Shown piece by piece: positions 27,921 through 34,613 of a stretch of 64,000 bases of DNA. Each line of letters starts with the position of its first letter. The first letter of the stretch is position 1. The notes beneath the pieces were generated by a model, which ran no database searches, was not told the DNA's origin, and saw nothing but the letters and a program-made list of their open reading frames with translations. Where the stretch lies: NCBI RefSeq assembly GCF_000144405.1, contig NC_014370.1, positions 1,431,501 to 1,495,500 of the forward strand, read 5' to 3'. The DNA comes from Prevotella melaninogenica ATCC 25845. GTDB taxonomy: Bacteria > Bacteroidota > Bacteroidia > Bacteroidales > Bacteroidaceae. The position numbers were made by a program, and so were the translations under genes.

Positions 27921-28445
27921 ATGAATCATATAAGATGCCCCCACTGTAAATCAATGTTATCTATCCCAGATGAATATCGGAAAGACAAACAATTGCAATG
28001 TAGCCATTGTGGCGAGATTTTTAATAACTACATGATTAAAAAGAAAAAACAGCAGTCAAAAGTTGATAAGTTTTTAATTACTTTTGCTATTTTCCTAACT
28101 TTATGGGGGGTAAAAGCCTGTATAGACAGCCAACCTAGGAGTTCAAAAAACAGCGTAGACAACCAATATGAAAGTTCTATTAGCATTGGTGATAATGTAG
28201 AAGTAATAAAAACAACCATAGGTCTCATTGATGAAGCAAGTGTGGATGAGTTTGGAAATGCTGCTGTTGCTGGTGACGCAACAGGAGTAGACCAATTAAT
28301 AATAACAGGAAAAGGTAGACAAATTCCCGCAGGCGAACAAGGGAAGGTAATAAAGCGCACTGTGTCAGCAGATAGAATTAGACTTAATGATGGTACAGCA
28401 TGGTGGATTCCGATATCAGCAGATTTAAAGAAAATCAATGAATAA
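27921..28445 (+). CDS. Zinc-ribbon membrane protein
   Basis: The 174-residue product starts with a zinc ribbon, Cys6-x2-Cys9 and Cys27-x2-Cys30 (CPHC, CSHC), like the MJ0042/zinc-ribbon-15 finger heads of bacterial membrane proteins. A lysine-rich stretch and one membrane helix (about 50-67) follow, then an exported domain with ISIGDNVEVIKTTIG, IPAGEQGKVIKRTVSADRIRL and TAWWIPISADL, which looks like a small beta-barrel of SH3 type. It is in one operon with the preceding unknown protein, and the shared cytoplasmic-head, one-helix, exported-tail plan suggests that the two act together. Function unknown. Confidence 0.78.
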   Translation: MNHIRCPHCKSMLSIPDEYRKDKQLQCSHCGEIFNNYMIKKKKQQSKVDKFLITFAIFLTLWGVKACIDSQPRSSKNSVDNQYESSISIGDNVEVIKTTIGLIDEASVDEFGNAAVAGDATGVDQLIITGKGRQIPAGEQGKVIKRTVSADRIRLNDGTAWWIPISADLKKINE

Positions 28446-28553
28446 AAAGCCACTATCACAGAACGATCAACTTGTGACTTTCGAACTTAGTTAAAATTAA
28501 TAAACTTTCAAGTAATGTCACCTAAAAGACTTGACATGAGACACTACAATTTC

Positions 28554-28561
28554 TATATTTG
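28554..28561 (+). promoter_or_regulatory. -7 box of the 28.6-kb beta-barrel gene
   Basis: TATATTTG, 37 bases before the ATG, with a TTG about 20 bases upstream (28531). Confidence 0.55.
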
Positions 28562-28597
28562 TAACGAATATTAAATATTTAATTAAATCCAGTTACA

Positions 28598-29143
28598 ATG
28601 AGAAAACTATCTTACGTAGACTTCCTTGTTTCGAAAGCGAAACAAAGACTTGTCCTTCTTTTCCTATTACTAATTCCAATAGCAGCATTCTCACAGAAAG
28701 GGACATTTAGGACCTTAATGCAGATTCAAGGAACAGGACTTTCTAAAGAATTTAAGCCTTACGAACTCTGTTGCGACTTAGGTTACAATATTACCGATAA
28801 CCTATATGCAGACCTTAGATATGAGAACGCTATCGCTCTCTTTAAAGAAAATGGAGTTAAAGACTATGCTCATAGTCATATTGTTGGCTTAAATCTTGGC
28901 TACATAGTCTATCACACAGAGAATTGTAATATTGGTGCACAAATCGGATATGGCAGTAATATGAAACGAAAAAATAGTGATTGGAAATATGACTACTATG
29001 AGGCAATGGCATTCACCGACTTAGGAACTTGTAAAATCAAGCCAAGATTCGGATTGGGCATCCGCCATTACAACTCACGAACAAATCTCTACAAAGACCG
29101 AACTGTCGTCTTTGTAAGTATAGGATTTGGAATTAACTGGTAA
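28598..29143 (+). CDS. Small outer-membrane beta-barrel protein
   Basis: The 181-residue product has a late signal peptide (hydrophobic core about 19-31, cleaved near FSQ) and a mature chain of amphipathic strands (YNITDNLYADLRYENAIAL, HIVGLNLGYIVYH, CNIGAQIGYGS, TVVFVSIGFGINW). The terminal aromatic Trp and the strand pattern fit an 8-stranded outer-membrane barrel, conserved-hypothetical in Bacteroidales. Three cysteines (two adjacent, ELCCDLG) are unusual for a barrel. Monocistronic; no partner is suggested by context. Confidence 0.75.
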   Translation: MRKLSYVDFLVSKAKQRLVLLFLLLIPIAAFSQKGTFRTLMQIQGTGLSKEFKPYELCCDLGYNITDNLYADLRYENAIALFKENGVKDYAHSHIVGLNLGYIVYHTENCNIGAQIGYGSNMKRKNSDWKYDYYEAMAFTDLGTCKIKPRFGLGIRHYNSRTNLYKDRTVVFVSIGFGINW

Positions 29144-29243
29144 TAATATCCCTTATAACTTCCCTGCAGTTTCACTGAAAACACAGGTTATTCTATAAGT
29201 TACTCCCTATCACAAAGAGCCATGTGCATAGGGAGTTTACCCT

Positions 29244-29316
29244 CCGCACCATTGGTGCTAAGCATCCGCACAATATGTGCTAAGCATTAACACCACAAGT
29301 GCTGAGCATTAACACG
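29244..29316. repeat. GCAC-N5-GTGC 22-bp palindromic array (three units)
   Basis: Units start at 29244, 29266 and 29288, each exactly 22 bases: (C)CGCAC or TAACAC, five variable bases, then GTGCT(A/G)AGCAT; a fourth begins at 29310. The array is just after the beta-barrel gene. Cognate arrays are at 11691, 43090 and 53065. Confidence 0.8.
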
Positions 29317-29417
29317 TAACTTATAACTTCGTATTATAGCTCTCTGTCATTGGCATACAGCGTTTTTATTAACATTGTACTGTTCTACAAATTAGAGATA
29401 TGAAAGTGGGGGTTAAC

Positions 29418-29530
29418 AAGACAACATTATAAAATAAAAGTTTGCTGTCATTCCTATCACTCTATTATTAGATATAAAGTACTGATAATAAACACAGTAC
29501 CAAGAGTGTTAAAAATGACAGCAAACTAAA
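29418..29530. repeat. 113-bp flanking direct repeat, left copy
   Basis: Matches 31616-31728 at 112 of 113 positions in the same orientation. Inside is a hairpin-forming unit (29439-29527) with perfect 14-bp inverted ends AGTTTGCTGTCATT / AATGACAGCAAACT and inner pairs CACTCT/AGAGTG. The two copies bracket the nitroreductase and TetR genes. MITE-like or a repeated RNA hairpin. Confidence 0.85.
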
Positions 29531-29678
29531 ACAAAAAGATAATTGGGGATTAGCTCAATTATAAATACAAACGTGATGGACAAATATTAGGCAGACAATT
29601 CTAACCTACTAAATATCCACCACGCCAAAGATTTTGATGATTCACCTATATCAAAAACTTACTTCATGCTTCTCGACT

Positions 29679-30707
29679 TTAATCTGCAGGAAGAATACAT
29701 GACCTATAATCGCGTCTTAGCGAATAAGGCATTTTCTTTCCATAGCCTAACCTTATAAGAATAGTCGGGTATTCGTTAGAGATTTGAAGTTGCTTTACCA
29801 TTTCTTTTGTAATATCATTTTCCTCATTAGGCTGATTGAGATAAGCATTTGCAATACCCATCTGCGTTGAACGCAGTAATATCCGTTCCAAGGTTCTGCC
29901 AAGTGCAACCCACTGTTCAACTGTATTATCTTTTGTTGTAAAAAGTACAAAATGAGATGCTGAAGCTATCTTTTTCCGATCACCTTTATTCTGCGTTTTC
30001 GCGTTGATAGCCTTTGACATGATAAATTTTGCCAAGAATAGAGGAACATTTGGTGCACCAAAAGTAGCATAACTCAATCCATCTCTTGTATTATTCTGAT
30101 ATTTCTTATTATAACGCATCCACTTTGTCAGCTCTGATTTAAAAGCTTCATTATTCATTTGTAAGCTATTACCAGCATAAACCATATTAGCAACCTTTTC
30201 ATAATCAACAGTTCCCCTTTTGTAAAAATAAATAGAAATAGAGGGGTCATTAGAAGTGGCTTTAAGTAGATTAATGCTATCTTTAGGAATTTCTTTTCCA
30301 TCATAAACACTTCTATTTGTTTGTCTTACTGCGATTTGAGAGAACAATGAAGATTCAAATTGCTTTTTCTTATCTTTTGTAAGTAGAACTCGAATAAAGG
30401 AGTCCTTAATAACTTTAACTTCGGTCTGATATTCCTTTTCCTGAGCAGCAATACAAAGATTCTCTGTCGCGCAGCCTAAGCTAACAAATAACTCTCGATG
30501 ACTTGGGTCGACGACAGGTAACTCTTTTGACAAATCAGGGTATATATCAATTTCTGACTCTCTGATTTTAAACAACCAAGGCTGTGTGTTATGCCCAGAA
30601 GGAGCCTTGCAAGCATTCTCAATCATAAACAGATAGTCTGGATTCTGTGCCATTATATTATCCATAAATCCCATAAAAATAACAAATACAATAATTACTT
30701 TTCTCAT
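29679..30707 (-). CDS. Exported nitroreductase-like (Acg-type) flavoprotein
   Basis: A nitroreductase-fold protein with a signal peptide (about 1-21), so likely periplasmic. The flavin-binding start APSGHNTQPW is clear, followed by RQTNRSVYDGKEIP, FVLFTTKDNTVEQWVALGRTLERILL and the closing IRLGYGKKMPYSLRR. The order matches the Acg/Tat-pathway nitroreductase relatives that lie outside the classical NfsA/NfsB groups; a substrate cannot be named. I take the ATG at 30707, which overlaps the TetR stop in an ATGA, rather than the ATG at 30728 (25-base overlap). It is controlled with the TetR repressor upstream, suggesting induction by a small toxic compound. Confidence 0.85.
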   Translation of the reverse strand: MRKVIIVFVIFMGFMDNIMAQNPDYLFMIENACKAPSGHNTQPWLFKIRESEIDIYPDLSKELPVVDPSHRELFVSLGCATENLCIAAQEKEYQTEVKVIKDSFIRVLLTKDKKKQFESSLFSQIAVRQTNRSVYDGKEIPKDSINLLKATSNDPSISIYFYKRGTVDYEKVANMVYAGNSLQMNNEAFKSELTKWMRYNKKYQNNTRDGLSYATFGAPNVPLFLAKFIMSKAINAKTQNKGDRKKIASASHFVLFTTKDNTVEQWVALGRTLERILLRSTQMGIANAYLNQPNEENDITKEMVKQLQISNEYPTILIRLGYGKKMPYSLRRDYRSCILPAD

Positions 30708-31297
30708 TCTTGAATACTTTTTATCCATAAGTCAACTATCATTCCTACCCCTTTCATTATCTCATTCCAGCCCTTATCAGTTTGCAAAGAAATACCGTTA
30801 TATGACAAACATTGGTCTTCAATCAAAGCTAAATAGCTGATAGCAGCCGAGAGTATACTGGCTAAAGAGGCAACCTCTGTATTAGAACAACCTGTTAATG
30901 TACTTACCAGTTTGATTAGACTACATCCATTTTCTTCACGTTTATCTCTAAGCTGCTCAATGCTTGTGTTGTTACAGGACAGTTCCCACCTACACAAACG
31001 TCGTAGAGTTACATCGTTTCGTAATTGCTCGATCTGCTTACGGAACATATTCTTTATACTGTCTCCTACAGATTGAGGATTGATAATAACAGTACCTGTA
31101 TTAGCCCAATAATCCTTCTGCATTATAAACTGTGCAATTAACTCTTCAAGTCCACCAAAATACCTATATATCAGCATCTTCGAAACATTAGCTTTTGAAG
31201 CTATTGTATTGATACCAAGCTTCTCGAATCCTTCGCTTTCTACGATACTTGCGACAGCTTCGAGTATTCTACTTTCTGTTTGTTCTCGATTCTTCAT
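30704..31297 (-). CDS. TetR-family transcriptional repressor
   Basis: The 197-residue protein has the TetR N-terminal helix-turn-helix (ILEAVASIVESEGFEKLGINTIASKANVSKMLIYRYFGGLEELIAQF, about 11-56) and a helical ligand-binding C-terminal domain. It is the first gene of a two-gene operon with the nitroreductase (4-base overlap). Two GTTACC-N4-GGTAAC operators lie at 31314-31329 and 31341-31356 on either side of its -7 box, so it very likely represses its own operon. The whole cassette is flanked by 113-bp direct repeats, which suggests a transferable unit. Confidence 0.92.
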   Translation of the reverse strand: MKNREQTESRILEAVASIVESEGFEKLGINTIASKANVSKMLIYRYFGGLEELIAQFIMQKDYWANTGTVIINPQSVGDSIKNMFRKQIEQLRNDVTLRRLCRWELSCNNTSIEQLRDKREENGCSLIKLVSTLTGCSNTEVASLASILSAAISYLALIEDQCLSYNGISLQTDKGWNEIMKGVGMIVDLWIKSIQE

Positions 31298-31313
31298 TCT
31301 ATTATTTGTTTAT

Positions 31314-31356
31314 GTTACCAATTGGTAACCGCAAAGATAAGTTACCCAACGGTAAC
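31314..31356 (-). promoter_or_regulatory. Paired TetR operators around the -7 box
   Basis: A perfect 16-bp palindrome GTTACCAATTGGTAAC (31314-31329) and a second site GTTACCCAACGGTAAC (31341-31356), 27 bases apart, straddle the -7 box TATCTTTGC (31339-31331, minus strand). The first site starts 17 bases before the TetR ATG. This is the arrangement expected for self-repression by TetR dimers. Confidence 0.85.
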
Positions 31357-31615
31357 ATTGTAATAATCTTCAAGTTATCATTGCTTTTTTCATGTTATTT
31401 AACAACAAGATTGATAAAATAACAATTTTATAGACAACACTATTATCAATTTAGGTGGTAAAACAAAGTTGTGAGTTTACAAAACAGGTTCTTGAATTCA
31501 AATCAGTTCTTAACTACTAAAATAGCAAACTTATAAAACATAACGATAACTCTCACTCATAGGTGTTCAGGAGTTCATTAACATAGCATGATTATAAATG
31601 AAGTTAGATTTTAAA

Positions 31616-31728
31616 AAGACAACATTATAAAATAAAAGTTTGCTGTCATTTCTATCACTCTATTATTAGATATAAAGTACTGATAATAAACACAGTACCA
31701 AGAGTGTTAAAAATGACAGCAAACTAAA
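31616..31728. repeat. 113-bp flanking direct repeat, right copy
   Basis: Second copy of the 29418-29530 repeat, one mismatch, same orientation, between the TetR promoter region and tcdA. Hairpin ends at 31637-31650 and 31712-31725. Confidence 0.85.
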
Positions 31729-31780
31729 TTAAAAAAACTCTAACTTATGGAGCTATTTTCTACGCCAATTTCATAAAACA

Positions 31781-32665
31781 TTACTTATCTGCTGCAGCCT
31801 TCTCAGCCTTAAGGCGTTTATGCTCTTCCAGCATCTTTGCAGCACGCTCATGGGCGATACGAGCAGGCTCGCTTGTAGCCTCATCTTCAGGACGGATACG
31901 CATAGTGTTGGCAAGATTAACAAGATCTTTCACAGCTTCTCCACCTGCAATAAGTCCAGCCGCAGCTGGTACCCACGCATTAGAACTTGGAATAGTATGA
32001 CGGTCAGTACACTTACGCATATCCTTATCGGGACAGATACAATGAAAACGACAAGATATTTCTGGTTGTTCGATACTCTCAAGCGGTTCTTCAGGACTGT
32101 ATACTACCTTAAGATGCTTTATCTTCGTCTTACGAAGTTTCTTACGAATCACCTTTGCCAATGGATCGTTGATAGTCTTGAAGATGTCAGTCACACGGAA
32201 CTGTGTGGCATCAAGTTTATAAGCAGCACCCATACAAGAAAGCAATGGGATATTCATTTCATGACAACGATAGATAAGATCAAGCTTAGCTGTTACAGTA
32301 TCAATACAATCAATGACATAATCATAATGAGAGAAGTCGAACTGATCAGCATTATCAGGCAAATAGAATGTCTGATATTTCCGCACGATACATCGTGGAT
32401 TGATTGAGTGAATGCGCTCTTCAGCGACATCTACTTTATGCTTTCCCACTGTTCGAGTGGTAGCAAGGAGTTGTCGATTGACATTCGTTAGACAGACACG
32501 GTCGTCATCAATAACATCAATAGCTCCCACGCCACTACGTGCCAATACTTCTACTGCATATCCACCAACACCTCCAACACCGAAGACAGCGACACGACTA
32601 CCATTAAGCGTGTCGATAGCGGGCTTACCAAGAAGAAGTTGGGTTCTTGAAAATTGATTCTGCAT
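31781..32665 (-). CDS. tcdA: tRNA threonylcarbamoyladenosine dehydratase (TcdA/CsdL)
   Basis: E1-like ThiF-fold enzyme that uses ATP to cyclise t6A37 of ANN-decoding tRNAs to ct6A. The 294 residues show the nucleotide-binding loop VFGVGGVGGYAVEVLARSGVG (about 28-48), the adjacent DDDRVCLTNVNRQLLA with the conserved Asp and Asn-x-x-Arg (about 53-68), VIDCIDTVTAK and the TcdA-type C-terminal region with GIRTDED-equivalent PSSNAWVPAAAGLIAG. Length is normal. Monocistronic; its promoter lies in the first of two tandem 67-bp repeats. Confidence 0.93.
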   Translation of the reverse strand: MQNQFSRTQLLLGKPAIDTLNGSRVAVFGVGGVGGYAVEVLARSGVGAIDVIDDDRVCLTNVNRQLLATTRTVGKHKVDVAEERIHSINPRCIVRKYQTFYLPDNADQFDFSHYDYVIDCIDTVTAKLDLIYRCHEMNIPLLSCMGAAYKLDATQFRVTDIFKTINDPLAKVIRKKLRKTKIKHLKVVYSPEEPLESIEQPEISCRFHCICPDKDMRKCTDRHTIPSSNAWVPAAAGLIAGGEAVKDLVNLANTMRIRPEDEATSEPARIAHERAAKMLEEHKRLKAEKAAADK

Positions 32666-32692
32666 TGTTTTATTATTATCCTTTATTTAGAG

Positions 32693-32826
32693 TGCAAAGA
32701 TAGTGCAAATGAGAACAAAAGAAAGCTTACATTCACTTTGTTGAGTGCAGCCTATCTTATGCAAAGATAGTGCAAATGAAAACAAAAGAGAGCTTGTTCT
32801 CATTTTGTTGAGTGCAGCCTATCTTC
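32693..32826. repeat. Tandem 67-bp hairpin units carrying -7 boxes
   Basis: Two near-identical units, 32693-32759 and 32760-32826. Each begins TGCAAAGATAGTGCAAATGA, has a central Hind III-like AGCTT, and ends GAGTGCAGCCTATCTT; AAGATAG / CTATCTT close it as a hairpin. Each carries TATCTTTGC (minus strand), and the first serves as tcdA -7 box 32702-32694. I recall similar units scattered in Bacteroidales genomes but cannot verify it here. Confidence 0.75.
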
Positions 32827-32864
32827 TACAAAAGTACGAAAAAAATTGAGAAAAAGAGTCAATT

Positions 32865-33725
32865 CTACTTTACTAAACGTATTGACAGGGGGTCAACCGT
32901 AATCAAATGGCGTTTATAGAGGTCTCCAACAGCTCGTTTATACACCTTCTTTGATACCTGAAAACGGCGTTTAATATCCTCTGCTTCACTCTTATCACCA
33001 AGATCACATACTCCATCGTTATCTTTCAGATATTGAAGCAGGACCTCTGCAAAGCCTTCCGCATGCTGTTGACCTGTTGGTTGAAGTGTACAATCAATCT
33101 TACCATCACGACGAACCGTTGAGATATAACCCTTTAAGCGATCACCAGTATGAACATATTGGAACACCTGATCCTCATAGATAAGGCCTGGATACTTATT
33201 ATCGACAATAACTTTGAAGCCAAGGTCGGTCTTCTGCCATATCAACAAGTCAACTTCCTGTCCATGCTTATAACCTCGCGGCTGTTCATCAAGATAATGC
33301 TCAACCTTTGCAGATGCCACAAGGCGATAGCTCTCTTCATCAAGATGAATATAAACAATATAGCTATTGCCAATAGTCATACGCTTCTTCTGTTCACGGA
33401 AAGGACAGAAGAGGTCTTTCATCACACCCCAAGAGAGGAATGCACCATACTCATTTACCCATGAACACTCCAAGTAAGCGAAGTCGCCTACCTGCGCCAA
33501 AGGTTCTTCAGTAGTAGCAATCGGGCGTTCATCCTGATCAAGATAAACGAATACTTCCAGTTCATCCCCAATCTCAGTTCCCTCTGGCACATATTTTTGA
33601 GGCATGAGTATCTCACCAGCCGGTCCACCATCAAGGTAGATTCCGAATGGATCACCATTGCCTTCACGTAAGGCAATCTTCAGTACTGTGAGCGTATTGT
33701 ATGCTCCAAGCTTTATTTTAGACAT
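32865..33725 (-). CDS. CvfB-like S1-domain RNA-binding protein
   Basis: A 286-residue protein of the CvfB/YitL family: three S1-like OB folds and a winged helix. The first S1 region lies at about 1-60 (LGAYNTLTVLKI, YLDGGPAGEILMP), the second at about 75-140 (VNEYGAFLSWGVMKDLFCPFREQ), the third at about 150-215 (HGQEVDLLIWQKTDLGFKVIVDNKYPGLIYEDQVF), and the winged helix after 225 (VCDLGDKSEAEDIKRRFQVSKKVYKRAVGDLYKRHLI). Relatives affect virulence gene expression and RNA stability in Gram-positives; the role in this organism is unknown. Transcribed in the same direction as lolD, 96 bases downstream. Confidence 0.88.
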   Translation of the reverse strand: MSKIKLGAYNTLTVLKIALREGNGDPFGIYLDGGPAGEILMPQKYVPEGTEIGDELEVFVYLDQDERPIATTEEPLAQVGDFAYLECSWVNEYGAFLSWGVMKDLFCPFREQKKRMTIGNSYIVYIHLDEESYRLVASAKVEHYLDEQPRGYKHGQEVDLLIWQKTDLGFKVIVDNKYPGLIYEDQVFQYVHTGDRLKGYISTVRRDGKIDCTLQPTGQQHAEGFAEVLLQYLKDNDGVCDLGDKSEAEDIKRRFQVSKKVYKRAVGDLYKRHLITVDPLSIRLVK

Positions 33726-33821
33726 AATAACCCTTTATAGTTGAAGACAAGATAATTTCTTATAAGACAAAGTAACATAAGAACAACATTCTTTAAGTAA
33801 CTGACTTATCATTCTAAGAAT

Positions 33822-34529
33822 CTACTCATTCTCTATCTTGATAGTAGCACTCCCCTCCTTTCGGAGGGGCTGGGGGAGGCTTTCTATCAAGCCATCTTTA
33901 AGATGTATCGTTCTATCTGTTATCTGTGCAAGACCCTCATCGTGTGTAACGATAACGAAAGTCTGACCGAACTTATCACGGAGATCGAAGAAGAGCTGAT
34001 GTAACTCCTGCTTGTTTTTCGAATCCAAACTACCCGAAGGCTCATCAGCAAGGATGACAGCAGGGTTGTTCACCAACGCACGAGCTACTGCCACACGCTG
34101 CTTCTCACCACCAGAAAGTTCGTTAGGCTTATGATTAGCACGATCGCTCAAGCCCATAAATTCCAACAGTTCTTCGGCACGCTGACGTGCATCCTTATTC
34201 TTCTTGCCAGCAATATAAGCAGGAATCATAATATTCTCAAGAGCTGTAAACTCAGGAAGAAGCTGATGAAATTGGAAGACAAAGCCTAAGTGCTGGTTGC
34301 GGAAATCACTCAACTTACCGGCTGACAGGCTGCCCACGTCAATACCATCCACAACAACAGAGCCACTATCTGGCTTGTCCAGCGTTCCAAGTATCTGTAA
34401 CAAGGTGGTTTTACCAGCTCCAGATGGACCAACAATACTGACAACCTCTCCCTTTTCAATACGAAGGTCAATACCCTTCAACACTTGAAGCGAGCCAAAG
34501 CTTTTAGTTATGTTCTTAATATCTATCAT
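33822..34529 (-). CDS. lolD: LolD-type ABC transporter ATP-binding protein
   Basis: ABC ATPase of the lipoprotein-releasing (LolCDE) / MacB group. Walker A GPSGAGKT at residues 34-41, Q-loop [18 protein letters not shown] near 85, signature [15 protein letters not shown] near 138, Walker [16 protein letters not shown] near 158 and switch His in [11 protein letters not shown]. The Glu in LPEFTALEN and the [10 protein letters not shown] box point to LolD/FtsE-like members working with MacB/LolC-type permeases, though no permease is adjacent. The last 19 residues (from about 217) are encoded by a GC-rich REP-like unit (PQPLRKEG) and give the protein an atypical tail. Confidence 0.88.
   Translation of the reverse strand: MIDIKNITKSFGSLQVLKGIDLRIEKGEVVSIVGPSGAGKTTLLQILGTLDKPDSGSVVVDGIDVGSLSAGKLSDFRNQHLGFVFQFHQLLPEFTALENIMIPAYIAGKKNKDARQRAEELLEFMGLSDRANHKPNELSGGEKQRVAVARALVNNPAVILADEPSGSLDSKNKQELHQLFFDLRDKFGQTFVIVTHDEGLAQITDRTIHLKDGLIESLPQPLRKEGSATIKIENE
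33850..33879. repeat. GC-rich REP-like unit inside the lolD coding end
   Basis: Minus strand GCCTCCCCCAGCCCCTCC, then GAAAGGAGGGGAG. It encodes PQPLRKEG in the frame of LolD. Reverse orientation relative to the copies at 38491 and 63398. Confidence 0.75.
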
Positions 34530-34544
34530 ATTCTATTCTTTTAT

Positions 34545-34608
34545 TGGGGCTATTAGGCTTATTGCCCTAATTAGCCTAATTAGCCTAATTAGCCTAATTA
34601 GCCTAATA
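34545..34608. repeat. Tandem 9-bp CCTAATTAG repeat with GGGCTATTAGGC start
   Basis: About five consecutive copies of CCTAATTAG between lolD and the antiporter gene, preceded by the related GGGGCTATTAGGCTTATTG. It belongs with the palindromes at 39501, 41505 and 43256. Slippage-prone; could vary in copy number. Confidence 0.7.
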
Positions 34609-34613
34609 TCCTC

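Noticed and set aside
29244..29316. CRISPR array
   Set aside because: The period is only 22 bases with 5 variable bases inside the unit; there are no spacers of 30 or more bases and no cas genes in the window.
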